The notes beneath the pieces are model-generated. The model was given only the letters and a program-made list of their open reading frames with translations, made no database searches and had not been told where the DNA came from. Source: Sphingomonas sp. SRS2 (GTDB taxonomy: Bacteria; Pseudomonadota; Alphaproteobacteria; Sphingomonadales; Sphingomonadaceae). Taken from it: a stretch of DNA of 64,000 bases. This document shows positions 8,808 through 18,317 of the stretch, piece by piece. The stretch lies in the NCBI RefSeq assembly GCF_000971055.1, contig NZ_LARW01000077.1:1-64000 (forward strand). The letters are read 5' to 3'. Both the position numbers and the translations under genes were made by a program. The number at the start of each line of letters is the position of its first letter. Within the stretch, counting starts at the first letter, position 1.

Positions 8808-9511
8808 GCCTCACCAACCCCTCGATACTGGTCGTCGATGACGATGCCGAGCTGCGCAACCTGATCACCGAATTCCTGCGCGCGAACGGGCTGCGGGTCG
8901 AAAGCGCCGCCGATGGAACGGAGATGGATTCGCGGATCGCCGCCGAGCGCCCCGATCTGATCGTGCTCGACCTGATGATGCCGGGTGAGGACGGGTTGTC
9001 GATCCTGCGCCGTGTGCGCAAGCCCGGTGGCCCTGCCGTGATCATGCTGTCGGCCATGGGCGAGGACACAGACAGGATCATCGGGCTGGAAGTCGGCGCG
9101 GACGATTATCTGCCCAAACCCTGCAACCCGCGCGAGCTGCTCGCCCGCATTCGCGCGGTGCTGCGCCGGCGCGGCGAGGAGGGGGCGATTTCCGCGTCGG
9201 GTGGCGCGGTGCGGCGCTTCGGGCCCTGGACGCTCGATATCGTCCAGCGTGAGGTGCGGCGGGCAGATGCGCCGGCTGCGCCGCTGACCGACGCCGAGTT
9301 CCGCGTACTCGCCGCATTTCTCGATCGGCCGCAGCGCGTGATGAGCCGCGATCAGCTGATCGAGGCGGGCAAGGGTGTCGACAGCGAAGTGTTCGACCGA
9401 GCGATCGATGTGACGATCAGCCGGCTGCGCAAGAAACTCGGCCCCGACGATCCGATCCGGACGATCCGCAACGAAGGCTATATGTTCACCCTGAAGGTCG
9501 AGGGTGAGTGA
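8804..9511 (+). CDS. OmpR-family response regulator
   Basis: A 235-residue two-component regulator. The receiver domain (residues about 7-120) has the acidic pocket DDD (12-14), the phospho-acceptor Asp 56 in VLDLMMPGEDG and a conserved KP near 105. A C-terminal winged helix (about 138-230) carries typical elements (LTDAEFRVLAAF, SRDQLIE, DVTISRLRKKL). It overlaps both the EF-hand gene and the kinase gene, so it most likely controls this export operon. No specific DNA site was identified. Confidence 0.93.
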   Translation: MSLTNPSILVVDDDAELRNLITEFLRANGLRVESAADGTEMDSRIAAERPDLIVLDLMMPGEDGLSILRRVRKPGGPAVIMLSAMGEDTDRIIGLEVGADDYLPKPCNPRELLARIRAVLRRRGEEGAISASGGAVRRFGPWTLDIVQREVRRADAPAAPLTDAEFRVLAAFLDRPQRVMSRDQLIEAGKGVDSEVFDRAIDVTISRLRKKLGPDDPIRTIRNEGYMFTLKVEGE

Positions 9512-10929
9512 TGACTCGCGGCGGCGGCCTTTCGATCTTCTGGCAGACGCTGCTGCTGCTGCTCGCCAGCGTTGCGGTGGTGTTCGTCGTCACGGTCGGC
9601 CTGTTCCTCGCCTCGCCACCGCCGCGCCCGGATTTCAACAGCCTGTCGGACATTGCCGAGGCGTTGTCTGGCCGGAAGCTGCCGCGCGAGCGGATTTGGG
9701 ATATGGTCAACCCGCACGACAAGGGTGTGAGGAAGGAACGCCGCAGGGACCGGGACCGGGGCGATGCCGATGAACGTGAACGCGAACGGCGGCTGAGCAT
9801 CGTCGAGCGGCCCGCCGCGCCGCTGTCCGAGGGCGCGATGATCAGTTCGGAAGCGTTCAGCGAGCGTCTCGCGGCGCGGATCGGCGTCCCGACCGCTGAC
9901 GTCCGACTCTATTTCGAGCCCGACCAGCGCAGCAACATGCCTTTCCACAGCCGCCACGAACGCCGCGTGATCGTGCGCCGGGGCGAGCCGATCTTCTTTG
10001 ATACCGTCGTCGCGGGGTTGCGCACCGATGCGGGCTGGCGCGTGGTGCGCACTCCGCCGCGCGCCTGGATCGCTCCCTGGCAGCAGCGCATTCTGATGCT
10101 GTTCGGGGTGAGCGTGCTGGTGATGATACCCTTCGCCTGGATATTCGCGCGCGCGCTCGCCCGGCCGATCCGCCGGATCGCCGACGCCGCCGATCGGCTG
10201 GGCGCGAATCCACAGGCGCCGCAGATCACCGAGGAAGGCCCCGCCGAGCTGCGCGTGACCGTCCACGCGCTCAATCGGATGCAGCAGCGGCTGTCGGCCT
10301 ATCTGACCGAACGGACCAACATGATCGGGGCGATCGCGCACGACCTGCGCACGCCGCTCGCGCGTATCGCCTTTCGTATCGAGGGCGCCCCCGACGAAAT
10401 GCGCGAGAAGGTTCAGGCCGATATCGAGCAGATGCGCGCGATGATCGCTGCCACGATCTCCTTCGTCCGCGACACCGGCAGCATCAGCGTCGTCGAGCCG
10501 ATTGCGCTCGATCAACTGCTGCGCGACCTTGCGGGCGATGAGCAGGAGGTTGGTCGGCCGGTGACGCTCGGCGCGGTCGATCCGGTCGAGGTGTCGGGCG
10601 ATCCGATGGCGCTGCGCCGGCTGTTCCAGAATCTGATCGACAATGGCGTCACCTATGGAGGCGGGGTCGAGATCGGCGTCGCGCACATCGATGGCGAAGC
10701 CGAAATCCGCGTCGCCGATCGTGGGCCCGGCCTGCCGGCGAGCGCATTGGAGGCGATGTTCCGCCCGTTCGAGCGCGGCGAGCCATCGCGCAATCGCAGC
10801 ACGGGGGGCATCGGACTCGGGTTGAGCATCGCTCGGGGCATCGCACAGGAGCATGGTGGCAGCCTCGTTCTCGTTAACCGTCCGGGCGGCGGGCTTGAGG
10901 CCATCTGCCGGTTGCCGATCCGCTCCTAG
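9511..10929 (+). CDS. Membrane sensor histidine kinase (EnvZ/OmpR type)
   Basis: The start at ATG 9511 overlaps the regulator stop (TGATG); an in-frame GTG at 9508 adds one residue. There are two transmembrane helices (about 8-33 and 190-212) flanking a periplasmic domain of about 155 residues that is rich in Arg and Asp. HAMP, HisKA (IAHDLRTPL, His about 277) and HATPase_c follow, with N-box NLIDNGVTYG, DRGPGLP and GIGLGLS. The periplasmic sensor sits beside a co-encoded secreted EF-hand protein, suggesting but not proving a metal or envelope signal. Confidence 0.92.
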   Translation: MTRGGGLSIFWQTLLLLLASVAVVFVVTVGLFLASPPPRPDFNSLSDIAEALSGRKLPRERIWDMVNPHDKGVRKERRRDRDRGDADERERERRLSIVERPAAPLSEGAMISSEAFSERLAARIGVPTADVRLYFEPDQRSNMPFHSRHERRVIVRRGEPIFFDTVVAGLRTDAGWRVVRTPPRAWIAPWQQRILMLFGVSVLVMIPFAWIFARALARPIRRIADAADRLGANPQAPQITEEGPAELRVTVHALNRMQQRLSAYLTERTNMIGAIAHDLRTPLARIAFRIEGAPDEMREKVQADIEQMRAMIAATISFVRDTGSISVVEPIALDQLLRDLAGDEQEVGRPVTLGAVDPVEVSGDPMALRRLFQNLIDNGVTYGGGVEIGVAHIDGEAEIRVADRGPGLPASALEAMFRPFERGEPSRNRSTGGIGLGLSIARGIAQEHGGSLVLVNRPGGGLEAICRLPIRS

Positions 10930-11063
10930 GCTTTGCCTTTTGGGCGATGGCGGGGAGAAAAGCCGGTCGCGCCGCGTTCATGCTGACGGCTCGCGACGGG
11001 TGGCGCTTGGCAGGCCGACATCATTGTTGTAATTTTATTCCAACGAGCTATAGCTAAAATATG

Positions 11064-11080
11064 GGTCAGGAATACTGACC
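11064..11080. promoter_or_regulatory. Perfect dyad GGTCAG-N5-CTGACC upstream of bkdA1
   Basis: A 6+6 bp perfect palindrome with a 5-base spacer lies 26 bases upstream of the bkdA1 start codon, just downstream of an AT-rich stretch (11024-11060) that could hold the promoter. It could be an operator or a leader hairpin. The binding protein is unknown. Confidence 0.4.
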
Positions 11081-11106
11081 ATTTAGAAGCAGAGGATGAG
11101 CAGTCC

Positions 11107-12366
11107 ATGACCGGCCGTAACCTGCCGCCCTTGTCGCTCCACATACCCGAGCCCGCGTTCCGGCCGGGCGATGAGGCCGACTATAGCGCGTTCGAGATGC
11201 CAGTCGCCGGCGCGGTGGCGCGGCCCGGGATCGACATGCATCCAGCCGCCATTCGCGACCTGCCTTATGAAATGATCCGGGTGCTCGACGATGATGGCAT
11301 GGCGCAAGGGCCGTGGAATCCGCGGCTCGCGCCGGAGACGCTGCTCAAGATATTGCGCAGCATGGTGCTGACCCGCGCTTTCGACGACCGGCTCTATCGG
11401 GCGCAGCGCCAGGGCAAGACCAGCTTCTACATGAAATGCCTGGGCGAGGAGGCAACCTCGGTCGCGGCCGCGCACGCCCTCGATTATGACGACATGCTGT
11501 TCCCCAGCTACCGCCAGCAGGGCCTGCTGATCGCACGCGACTGGTCGATCGTCGACATGATCAACCAGATCTATTCGAACAGCGCCGACCGGCTGAAGGG
11601 CCGTCAGCTGCCGATCATGTATTCGGTCAAGGGTGCCAATTTTTTCTCGATTTCGGGCAACCTGACCACCCAATATCCGCAGGCGGTCGGCTGGGCGATG
11701 GCGAGCGCGGCGCGCGGCGATACCCGCATCTCGGCGGTGTGGTGCGGCGAGGGATCGACCGCGGAGGGCGATTTCCACTCGGCGATGACGTTCGCGTCCG
11801 TTTATCGCGCGCCGGTGATCATGAACGTGATCAACAACCAGTGGGCGATCTCGTCCTTCTCGGGTTTCGCGGGGGCCGAGGCGACGACCTTCGCGGCGCG
11901 CGCGGTGGGCTATGGCATTGCAGGCCTGCGCGTCGACGGTAACGATGCCCTCGCCGTCTATGCGGCGACGCAATGGGCGGCGGACCGGGCGCGGGGCAAT
12001 CATGGCCCGACGCTGATCGAACATTTCACCTATCGCGCCGAAGGCCATTCCACCTCCGACGATCCGAGCAAATATCGTTCCGCCGAAGAAGGGGTCAAAT
12101 GGCCGCTCGGCGACCCGATTGCACGGCTCAAGCAGCATGTCATCGCGCTCGGTATCTGGGATGAGGAGCGCCATGCTGCGCAGGACAAGGAACTCGCCGA
12201 GATGGTGCGCGCCGCGCAGAAGGAGGCCGAGAAGAACGGCCTGCTTCATGACGGCCTGAAGCTGTCGTTCGACAGCATGTTCGAGGATGTGTTCGAGGAG
12301 ATGCCCTGGCACCTGCGCGAGCAGCAGCAACAGATGCTCGAAGAGCGCAAGGCGGCGGGAATATGA
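11107..12366 (+). CDS. bkdA1: Branched-chain 2-oxoacid dehydrogenase E1 alpha subunit
   Basis: A 419-residue thiamine-diphosphate enzyme subunit that decarboxylates 2-oxo acids from Val, Leu and Ile. It carries the E1-alpha landmarks FPSYRQQGLLIARD and the ThDP motif beginning GEGSTAEGDFH and ending NNQWAIS, which separates the BCKDH type from pyruvate dehydrogenase. The long N-terminal extension (about 60 residues) is typical of bacterial BkdA1. AGAGGA lies 10 bases before the start. It overlaps bkdA2 by 4 bp, and the order E1a-E1b-E2 defines a bkd operon. Confidence 0.93.
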   Translation: MTGRNLPPLSLHIPEPAFRPGDEADYSAFEMPVAGAVARPGIDMHPAAIRDLPYEMIRVLDDDGMAQGPWNPRLAPETLLKILRSMVLTRAFDDRLYRAQRQGKTSFYMKCLGEEATSVAAAHALDYDDMLFPSYRQQGLLIARDWSIVDMINQIYSNSADRLKGRQLPIMYSVKGANFFSISGNLTTQYPQAVGWAMASAARGDTRISAVWCGEGSTAEGDFHSAMTFASVYRAPVIMNVINNQWAISSFSGFAGAEATTFAARAVGYGIAGLRVDGNDALAVYAATQWAADRARGNHGPTLIEHFTYRAEGHSTSDDPSKYRSAEEGVKWPLGDPIARLKQHVIALGIWDEERHAAQDKELAEMVRAAQKEAEKNGLLHDGLKLSFDSMFEDVFEEMPWHLREQQQQMLEERKAAGI

Positions 12367-13406
12367 GCGTGATGGCGGAAGCTGCGGGCGAGACCCGCAC
12401 CATGAACATGATCCAGGCGATCAATTCGGCGCTGGATGTCAGCATGGCCCGCGACGACAAGATCGTCGTGCTGGGCGAGGATGTCGGCTTTTTCGGCGGC
12501 GTCTTCAAGGCGACCGAGGGCCTGCAGAAGAAGCACGGCAAGACTCGCGTCTTCGACACGCCGATCAGCGAAAACGGCATCATCGGCGTCGCGGTCGGCA
12601 TGGCGACCTATGGCCTGCGCCCGGTGCCCGAGATTCAGTTCGCCGACTATATCTATCCCGGGCTCGACCAGCTCGTCTCCGAAGCAGCGCGGCTGCGCTA
12701 CCGCTCGGCGGCTGAATATACCGCGCCGATCACAGTGCGCACGCCCTTCGGGGGGGGTATCTTCGGCGGACAGACTCACAGCCAGTCGCCCGAAGCGTTG
12801 TTCACCCATGTCTCTGGCGTGAAGACGGTGATTCCGTCCAATCCCTATGACGCCAAGGGCCTGCTGATCGCGGCGATCGAGGATAACGATCCGGTCATCT
12901 TCTTCGAGCCCAAGCGCATCTATAACGGCCCGTTCGACGGCCATTATGATCGCCCCGTGTCGCCCTGGAGCAAATTCGCCGAAAACGAGGTGCCCGAGGG
13001 CTATTACAAGGTGCCGCTGGGCAAGGCGCGCGTCGTGCGCGAAGGCAATGACGTCACCATTCTCTGCTATGGCACGATGGTGCATGTCGCGCAGGGCGTG
13101 GTCGCCGACACCGGCGCAGACGCCGAGATCATCGATCTGCGCACGCTGGTGCCGCTCGACATGGAAACGATCGCGGCCTCGGTGAAGAAAACCGGCCGCT
13201 GCCTCGTGCTCCATGAGGCGACCAAGACCAGCGGCTTCGGCGCGGAACTGTCCGCGCTGGTCCAGGAACATTGCTTCCATTCGCTGGAGGCCCCCGTGCA
13301 GCGCGTGACCGGCTGGGACACGCCATATCCCCATAGCCTCGAATGGGCTTATTTCCCCGGCCCCGTGCGGCTGACCGAAGCGCTCAAGCGCGTGATGCAG
13401 GATTGA
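12363..13406 (+). CDS. bkdA2: Branched-chain 2-oxoacid dehydrogenase E1 beta subunit
   Basis: A 347-residue transketolase-like subunit that pairs with E1 alpha. Recognisable segments are LGEDVGFFGGVFKATEGL near residue 40, QFADYIYPGLDQ, the RTPFGGGIFGGQTHSQSPE loop and the C-terminal transketolase domain (VTGWDTPYPHSLEWAYFP). It starts on the last bases of bkdA1 (ATGA), giving translational coupling, and lies 6 bp before the E2 gene. Confidence 0.94.
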   Translation: MSVMAEAAGETRTMNMIQAINSALDVSMARDDKIVVLGEDVGFFGGVFKATEGLQKKHGKTRVFDTPISENGIIGVAVGMATYGLRPVPEIQFADYIYPGLDQLVSEAARLRYRSAAEYTAPITVRTPFGGGIFGGQTHSQSPEALFTHVSGVKTVIPSNPYDAKGLLIAAIEDNDPVIFFEPKRIYNGPFDGHYDRPVSPWSKFAENEVPEGYYKVPLGKARVVREGNDVTILCYGTMVHVAQGVVADTGADAEIIDLRTLVPLDMETIAASVKKTGRCLVLHEATKTSGFGAELSALVQEHCFHSLEAPVQRVTGWDTPYPHSLEWAYFPGPVRLTEALKRVMQD

Positions 13407-13412
13407 TCCGAG

Positions 13413-14681
13413 ATGGGAACCTATAGCTTCAAACTCCCCGACATCGGCGAGGGCATTGCCGAAGCGGAGATCGTCGCCTGGCATGTCTCGGTAGGCGACG
13501 TCGTAGAGGAGGATGCGCCGATCGCCGATGTGATGACCGACAAGGCGACCGTCGAGATGACCGCTCCGGTCGCCGGCAAGATAGTGAAGATCGCGGGCGA
13601 GGCCGGCGAGATGATCGCGATCGGCTCGATCCTCGCGGTGTTCGAGACCGAGGGCGACGAGGCCCCCGCGTCCGAACCGGCGCCTGCGGTCCAGACCGCG
13701 CCCAATGAGGCGGCGCAGGTCGTGAAGCCCGATCCGGTGCCTGAGCCTGTCGCCGAGGCGAAGCCGGAACCTGTTGCCGAAGCGCGGTCCGAAGCCGCGC
13801 CCCCCGCCAGCGCCGGACATGCCCGCGTCCTCGCCTCGCCGGCGGTGCGCCAGCGCGCCAGGGATCTCGGCATCGACCTGTCGCATGTGAAGACTGCCGA
13901 AGGTGGTCGCGTCCGCCATGCCGATCTCGACGCCTTTCTCAGCTACAATAGCGGCGGCGGTTATCGCCCTGCGGGCGGCAAGCGCGCCGATGAAGCGATC
14001 AAGGTGATCGGGATGCGCCGTCGCATTGCCGAGAATATGGCCGCGTCGAAGCGCACCATCCCGCATTTCACCTATGTCGAAGAAATCGACGTAACCAAGC
14101 TCGAGGATCTGCGCGCCGATCTGAACGCGACGCGTGGGGCCAAGCCCAAGCTGACGATGCTGCCGCTGCTGATCACCGCGATCTGCAAGACGCTGCCCGA
14201 TTTCCCGATGATCAACGCGCGCTATGACGACGAGGCGGGGATCATCAACCGATCGGGCGCGGTCCATCTCGGCATGGCGGCGCAGACCGACGCCGGGCTT
14301 ATGGTCCCGGTGATCCGCGACGCGCAGGACCGCAACGTGTGGCAACTCGCGACAGAGATCACCCGCCTCGCGGAGGCCGCGCGCGCCGGCAAGGCGAAGT
14401 CGGAGGAATTGTCGGGCTCGACGCTGACGATCACCTCGCTCGGCCCGCTCGGCGGCATCGCGACGACGCCCGTGATCAACCGGCCCGAGGTTGCGATCAT
14501 CGGCCCGAACAAGATCGTCGAGCGCCCGGCGTTCGACAAGGACGGTAATATCGTCGCCGCCAAGCTGATGAACCTGTCGATCAGCTGCGACCACCGCGTC
14601 GTCGACGGCTGGGACGCCGCCAGTTTCGTCCAGGCGCTCAAGCGGCTGATCGAGACGCCCGCGCTGTTGTTCGTGGATTGA
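13413..14681 (+). CDS. bkdB: Dihydrolipoyl acyltransferase E2 of branched-chain complex
   Basis: A 422-residue E2 core protein. It has one N-terminal lipoyl domain with the lipoylated Lys in DKATVEM (about residue 44), a Pro/Ala/Glu-rich linker (about 85-135), a peripheral E1/E3-binding domain (ASPAVRQRARDLG, about 140-175) and a catalytic domain ending in the active-site motif SCDHRVVDGWDAA. There is no lipoamide dehydrogenase (E3) after it, so the complex must borrow an E3 encoded elsewhere. Confidence 0.94.
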   Translation: MGTYSFKLPDIGEGIAEAEIVAWHVSVGDVVEEDAPIADVMTDKATVEMTAPVAGKIVKIAGEAGEMIAIGSILAVFETEGDEAPASEPAPAVQTAPNEAAQVVKPDPVPEPVAEAKPEPVAEARSEAAPPASAGHARVLASPAVRQRARDLGIDLSHVKTAEGGRVRHADLDAFLSYNSGGGYRPAGGKRADEAIKVIGMRRRIAENMAASKRTIPHFTYVEEIDVTKLEDLRADLNATRGAKPKLTMLPLLITAICKTLPDFPMINARYDDEAGIINRSGAVHLGMAAQTDAGLMVPVIRDAQDRNVWQLATEITRLAEAARAGKAKSEELSGSTLTITSLGPLGGIATTPVINRPEVAIIGPNKIVERPAFDKDGNIVAAKLMNLSISCDHRVVDGWDAASFVQALKRLIETPALLFVD

Positions 14682-14687
14682 TCTATT

Positions 14688-14717
14688 GCGTCGCCCCGGC
14701 CTCCGCCGCGGCGACGC
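14688..14717. repeat. Short family-1 REP-like palindrome after bkdB
   Basis: GCGTCGCC and its complement flank a CCGGCCTCC-type core; this is a single, shortened copy of the 6803-6893 element. It lies 7 bp after the E2 stop and may also act as a hairpin protecting or ending the bkd transcript. Confidence 0.7.
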
Positions 14718-14791
14718 GGATGGCTTGCGCTCCCATGTCCCGGAAGGCTAGAGAGCCCGCCACTCAACGATAGATTCAGGATGGGGCGGCA

Positions 14792-15538
14792 ATGGCCGGT
14801 CATAGCAAATTCAAGAACATCATGCACCGCAAGGGTGCGCAGGATAAGAAGCGCTCGTCGCTCTTTTCCAAGCTCAGCCGCGAAATCACCGTCGCGGCGC
14901 GGATGGGCCTGCCCGATCCGGCGATGAATGCACGTCTGCGCTCAGCGGTGATCACCGCGCGCAAGGAAGGCCTGCCGAAGGACAATATCGAGCGCTCGAT
15001 CAACAAGGCATCGTCCAATGACGGCGCGAATTACGAAGAGATCCGCTATGAGGGCTTCGGCCCGGGCGGCGTCTCGCTGATCATCGAGAGCCTCACCGAC
15101 AATCGCAACCGCACCGCGACCAACGTCCGCACCGCGGTCTCGAAAAATGGCGGCAATCTCGGCGCGGGCGGATCGGTCAGCCATGCCTTCGACCGGCTCG
15201 GCCTGATCAGCTACAGCGCCGCCGCGGGTGACGCCGAGAAGGTGTTCGAGGCCGCGCTCGAAGCCGGCGCCGAGGATGTCAGCTCATCCGAGGACGGCCA
15301 TGAGATCTGGACCGCGCTCGATTCGCTGCACGAAGTCGCCAAGGCGCTCGAGCCTGTGCTGGGCGAACCCGAAGGCGCGAAGCTCGCCTGGCGTCCGCAG
15401 ACGATGGTGACGGTGGGCGAGGACGACGCCGCCAAGCTCCTCAAGCTGATCGACGCGCTCGACGACGATGACGATGTCCAGACCGTGTGGGGCAATTATG
15501 ACGTGCCCGACGATGTAATGGCGAAGCTGGGCGGCTGA
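14792..15538 (+). CDS. yebC: YebC/PmpR-family protein
   Basis: A 248-residue YebC/TACO1-type protein beginning [21 protein letters not shown], the highly conserved family N-terminus. The three family domains fit, including the acidic C-terminal stretch [14 protein letters not shown]. Family members are described as DNA-binding regulators and, more recently, as ribosome-associated factors that relieve stalling. It lies upstream of ruvC as in many bacteria, separated here by a REP-like pair and the SOS box. Confidence 0.95.
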   Translation: MAGHSKFKNIMHRKGAQDKKRSSLFSKLSREITVAARMGLPDPAMNARLRSAVITARKEGLPKDNIERSINKASSNDGANYEEIRYEGFGPGGVSLIIESLTDNRNRTATNVRTAVSKNGGNLGAGGSVSHAFDRLGLISYSAAAGDAEKVFEAALEAGAEDVSSSEDGHEIWTALDSLHEVAKALEPVLGEPEGAKLAWRPQTMVTVGEDDAAKLLKLIDALDDDDDVQTVWGNYDVPDDVMAKLGG

Positions 15539-15562
15539 TCCGGGGTCGCCAAACCACAGGGT

Positions 15563-15660
15563 CGTCATCCCAGCGAAAGCTGGGATCCCACTGCCTTTCG
15601 GCGCCCCGTTCCTGACAGGCGATAGGGGAACTGAGATCCCGGCTTTCGCTGGGGTGATGA
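15563..15660. repeat. REP-like palindromic pair, family 2
   Basis: Arms starting GTCATCCCAGCGAAAGC and its complement (about 24 bases, a few mismatches) enclose about 45 bases. The element sits in the yebC-ruvC gap. Related arms are found at 23981-24061 and, degenerate, at 18318-18408. Confidence 0.75.
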
Positions 15661-15718
15661 AAGGGCGTTATTCCCCCGACGCTTTTCGCTTCACAAATCC
15701 GGCCACTTGCGCAAAACA

Positions 15719-15733
15719 GAACATGTTATGAAC
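15719..15733. promoter_or_regulatory. Alphaproteobacterial LexA (SOS) box before ruvC
   Basis: GAAC-ATGTTAT-GAAC is a perfect direct repeat with 7-base spacing, the known alphaproteobacterial LexA target (GTTC-N7-GTTC on the other strand). It ends 17 bases before the ruvC start, where repression of ruvCAB would be expected. Confidence 0.8.
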
Positions 15734-15750
15734 ATGGCTCGCGCGCTCCG

Positions 15751-16248
15751 ATGATATTGATAGGCTTCGATCCTGGCCTCGGCACCACCGGCTGGGGTGT
15801 GATCGCGGCTGACGGCAACCGATTGTCGCACATCGCAAATGGTCAGATAAAGACCGAGCCGTCGATGGAACTGGCGCGGCGGCTATCGCTGCTACACGGC
15901 GCGCTGGTCGACGTGATCCATCAGCACCAGCCCGATGGCGCGGCGGTCGAGGAGGTTCTTGGCAACAGCAACCCGCAGTCGACGCTGAAGCTCGGTCAGG
16001 CGCGCGGCGTCGTGCTGCTGTCGGCGGCCAATGCCGGGCTCCATGTCGGCGAATATCATCCATCGGTGCTCAAGAAAGCGGTGGTCGGGACGGGCGGCGC
16101 GGAGAAGAGGCAGGTGCAGGCGATGGTCCAGGTTCTCCTGCCCGGCGTGAAGCTCGCCGGGCCCGACGCGGCGGATGCGCTCGCGGTCGCCATCACCCAT
16201 GCCCATCATCTCGCCAGCGCGCGCGCGATGCGCCGGGTGGTCGCATGA
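15751..16248 (+). CDS. ruvC: Holliday junction resolvase RuvC
   Basis: A 165-residue endonuclease that cuts Holliday junctions. The catalytic acidic residues are all present: Asp 7 in [12 protein letters not shown], Glu 67/68, and Asp 139 and 142 in GPDAADA. Length and spacing match Escherichia coli RuvC. Its stop overlaps the ruvA start (ATGA). An SOS box precedes it, so induction by DNA damage is expected. Confidence 0.97.
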   Translation: MILIGFDPGLGTTGWGVIAADGNRLSHIANGQIKTEPSMELARRLSLLHGALVDVIHQHQPDGAAVEEVLGNSNPQSTLKLGQARGVVLLSAANAGLHVGEYHPSVLKKAVVGTGGAEKRQVQAMVQVLLPGVKLAGPDAADALAVAITHAHHLASARAMRRVVA

Positions 16249-16844
16249 TCGCGCGCTTGCGGGGCGTGCTTGCCGAAAGCACGGCGGATCATGCCGTGCT
16301 CGATGTCGGCGGGGTCGGCTATCTGGTCTGGTGTTCGGGCCGTACGCTGTCGGCGATCGGTGAGGTCGGCGGCGATGTGCTGCTGTTCACCGAAATGCAG
16401 GTGCGCGAGGACGCGATCACCCTCTACGGCTTCGGATCGTCGGCGGAGCGCGAGACATTCCGCCTGCTGACCAGCGTCCAAGGTGTCGGCGGCCGCGTCG
16501 CGCTGTCGATCCTGTCGGTGCTCGACGCCACCGAGCTGTCGCGGGCGATTGCCGGTGGCGACAAGGCGATGGTTGCGCGCGCCAATGGCGTCGGCCCAAA
16601 ACTCGCGATGCGCATCGTCAACGAATTGAAGGACAAGATGGGTGGTGTCGCCATCGGTCCCGGCCTTGCCCCGGCGACAGCGGCGAAGGGCGGCGCGGCG
16701 CACGACGCGCTGTCGGCGCTCGCCAATCTCGGTTTCCGTCCCGCCGAAGCGAGCGCCGCGGTCGGCGCGGCGGTCGAGGAACTGGGCGACGACGCCACGT
16801 TGGATGCCGTGGTGCGGCTCGCATTGCGCAAGGCGGCGAAATGA
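16245..16844 (+). CDS. ruvA: Holliday junction branch migration protein RuvA
   Basis: A 199-residue DNA-binding subunit of the RuvAB motor. It has an N-terminal OB-fold domain (MIARLRGVL, about 1-62), tandem helix-hairpin-helix motifs ([16 protein letters not shown] and [15 protein letters not shown]) and a C-terminal UBA-like domain ([17 protein letters not shown]) that contacts RuvB. It is coupled to ruvC upstream and the GFA-family gene downstream by 4-bp overlaps. Confidence 0.96.
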   Translation: MIARLRGVLAESTADHAVLDVGGVGYLVWCSGRTLSAIGEVGGDVLLFTEMQVREDAITLYGFGSSAERETFRLLTSVQGVGGRVALSILSVLDATELSRAIAGGDKAMVARANGVGPKLAMRIVNELKDKMGGVAIGPGLAPATAAKGGAAHDALSALANLGFRPAEASAAVGAAVEELGDDATLDAVVRLALRKAAK

Positions 16845-17239
16845 TCGGACCCGTCACCGCGCAATGCCACTGTGGTCAGCTGACCGCCACCTGCGAGGGC
16901 GATCCGGTGCGCGTGTCGGTGTGCCATTGCCATGATTGCCAGCGACGTTCGGGCAGCGCCTTCTCCGCGCAGATCCGCTTCCCGGTCGACAAGATCGAGA
17001 TCGGCGGGACGTACCGCAGCTGGATGCGCATCGCTGCCAGCGGCGGCAAGGGCTTCCACCATTTCTGCCCCGACTGCGGATCGACGCTCTTCTACGATGT
17101 CGATGCCATGCCGGGCGTTCGCGCGGTCGCGATGGGCGGCTTTGCGGGCACCGACCTGCCTGCGCCATGGTTTTCTGTCTATGAGAACCGCAAGCTGCCC
17201 TGGGTCGAGATCGTCGGCGACGGAATCGAGCATGACTGA
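16841..17239 (+). CDS. GFA/CENP-V family zinc protein
   Basis: A 132-residue member of the glutathione-dependent formaldehyde-activating (GFA) family. Zinc-binding cysteines appear as QCHCG (about residues 8-12), CHCHDC (about 28-33) and FCPDCGS (about 72-78), the standard arrangement. Whether it uses glutathione adducts is unknown; most GFA proteins have no tested function. It overlaps ruvA (ATGA) and lies 42 bp before ruvB, so it is transcribed inside the ruv operon. Confidence 0.88.
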   Translation: MIGPVTAQCHCGQLTATCEGDPVRVSVCHCHDCQRRSGSAFSAQIRFPVDKIEIGGTYRSWMRIAASGGKGFHHFCPDCGSTLFYDVDAMPGVRAVAMGGFAGTDLPAPWFSVYENRKLPWVEIVGDGIEHD

Positions 17240-17281
17240 GATCGACAGCCGCACCCAACCATGGTTAGGCCGGGCGCGACC

Positions 17282-18313
17282 ATGACAGACAGTGATCGCC
17301 TGATCGCGGGCAACCGCCGCCCCGAAGATATCGACGCGGCGCTACGGCCGAAATCGCTCGAGGAATTTGTGGGCCAGCAGGCGGCACGCGACAATCTGCG
17401 CGTGTTCATCGAAGCGGCCCGCCAGCGTGGCGAACCGCTCGACCATGTCCTGTTCTTCGGGCCGCCGGGGCTCGGCAAGACGACGTTGGCCCAGATCATC
17501 GCCAAGGAGATGGGGGCGGGTTTCCGCGCGACGTCGGGGCCGGTGATCGCCAAATCGGGCGATCTCGCCGCATTGCTCACCAATCTCGAGGATGGCGACG
17601 TTCTGTTCATCGACGAGATCCACCGGCTCCAGCCTGCGGTCGAGGAGGTCCTCTATCCGGCAATGGAGGATCGCGCGCTCGACCTTATGATCGGTGAGGG
17701 ACCGTCGGCGCGCAGCGTGCGGATCGATCTGCCGCGCTTCACCCTGGTGGGCGCGACGACGCGGCAGGGGCTGATAACCACCCCGCTTCGGGACCGCTTC
17801 GGCATTCCGATTCGCCTGCAATTCTACACGGTCGAGGAACTGGAGAAGGTGGTCAGCCGCGCCGCCCGGCTGCTTGGCCTGCCGATCGCACCCGATGGCG
17901 CGGTCGAGATCGCGCGCCGCGCGCGCGGTACGCCCCGCATCGCCGGGAGGCTGCTGCGCCGGGTGCGCGACTTCGCCAATGTGCTCGGCGCGCCGATCGT
18001 CGACCGGGCGGTGGCCGATCAGGCGCTGACCCGGCTGGAAGTCGACGCGCTCGGCCTTGATGCGATGGACCGCCGCTATCTCCACATGATCGCCGACATC
18101 TATCGCGGCGGCCCGGTCGGCGTGGAGACGCTCGCCGCCGGCCTGTCCGAGCCGCGCGATACGATCGAGGACGTGATCGAGCCCTATATGATCCAGCTCG
18201 GCCTGATCGCGCGCACCGCGCGGGGCCGCTGCCTGAACGGCCGCGGCTGGAAGCATCTCGGGCTCAATCCGCCGCCCGAGGCGGGGCAGAACGGACTGTT
18301 CGACGCGGTCTGA
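17282..18313 (+). CDS. ruvB: Holliday junction branch migration ATPase RuvB
   Basis: A 343-residue AAA+ motor. Walker [10 protein letters not shown], Walker B FIDEIHR, sensor 1 ([20 protein letters not shown]) and the C-terminal winged helix are all present. The frame is open to ATG 17261, but the start at 17282 (MTDSDR) gives the normal RuvB N-terminus. The GFA-family gene separates it from ruvA, yet spacing (42 bp) still suits one transcript. Confidence 0.96.
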   Translation: MTDSDRLIAGNRRPEDIDAALRPKSLEEFVGQQAARDNLRVFIEAARQRGEPLDHVLFFGPPGLGKTTLAQIIAKEMGAGFRATSGPVIAKSGDLAALLTNLEDGDVLFIDEIHRLQPAVEEVLYPAMEDRALDLMIGEGPSARSVRIDLPRFTLVGATTRQGLITTPLRDRFGIPIRLQFYTVEELEKVVSRAARLLGLPIAPDGAVEIARRARGTPRIAGRLLRRVRDFANVLGAPIVDRAVADQALTRLEVDALGLDAMDRRYLHMIADIYRGGPVGVETLAAGLSEPRDTIEDVIEPYMIQLGLIARTARGRCLNGRGWKHLGLNPPPEAGQNGLFDAV

Positions 18314-18317
18314 ACAG

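Noticed and set aside
12246-14594. Long minus-strand open frame opposite bkdA2-bkdB
   Set aside because: A high-GC antisense shadow of well-recognised E1 beta and E2 genes; its peptide is Arg/His-rich and matches no family.
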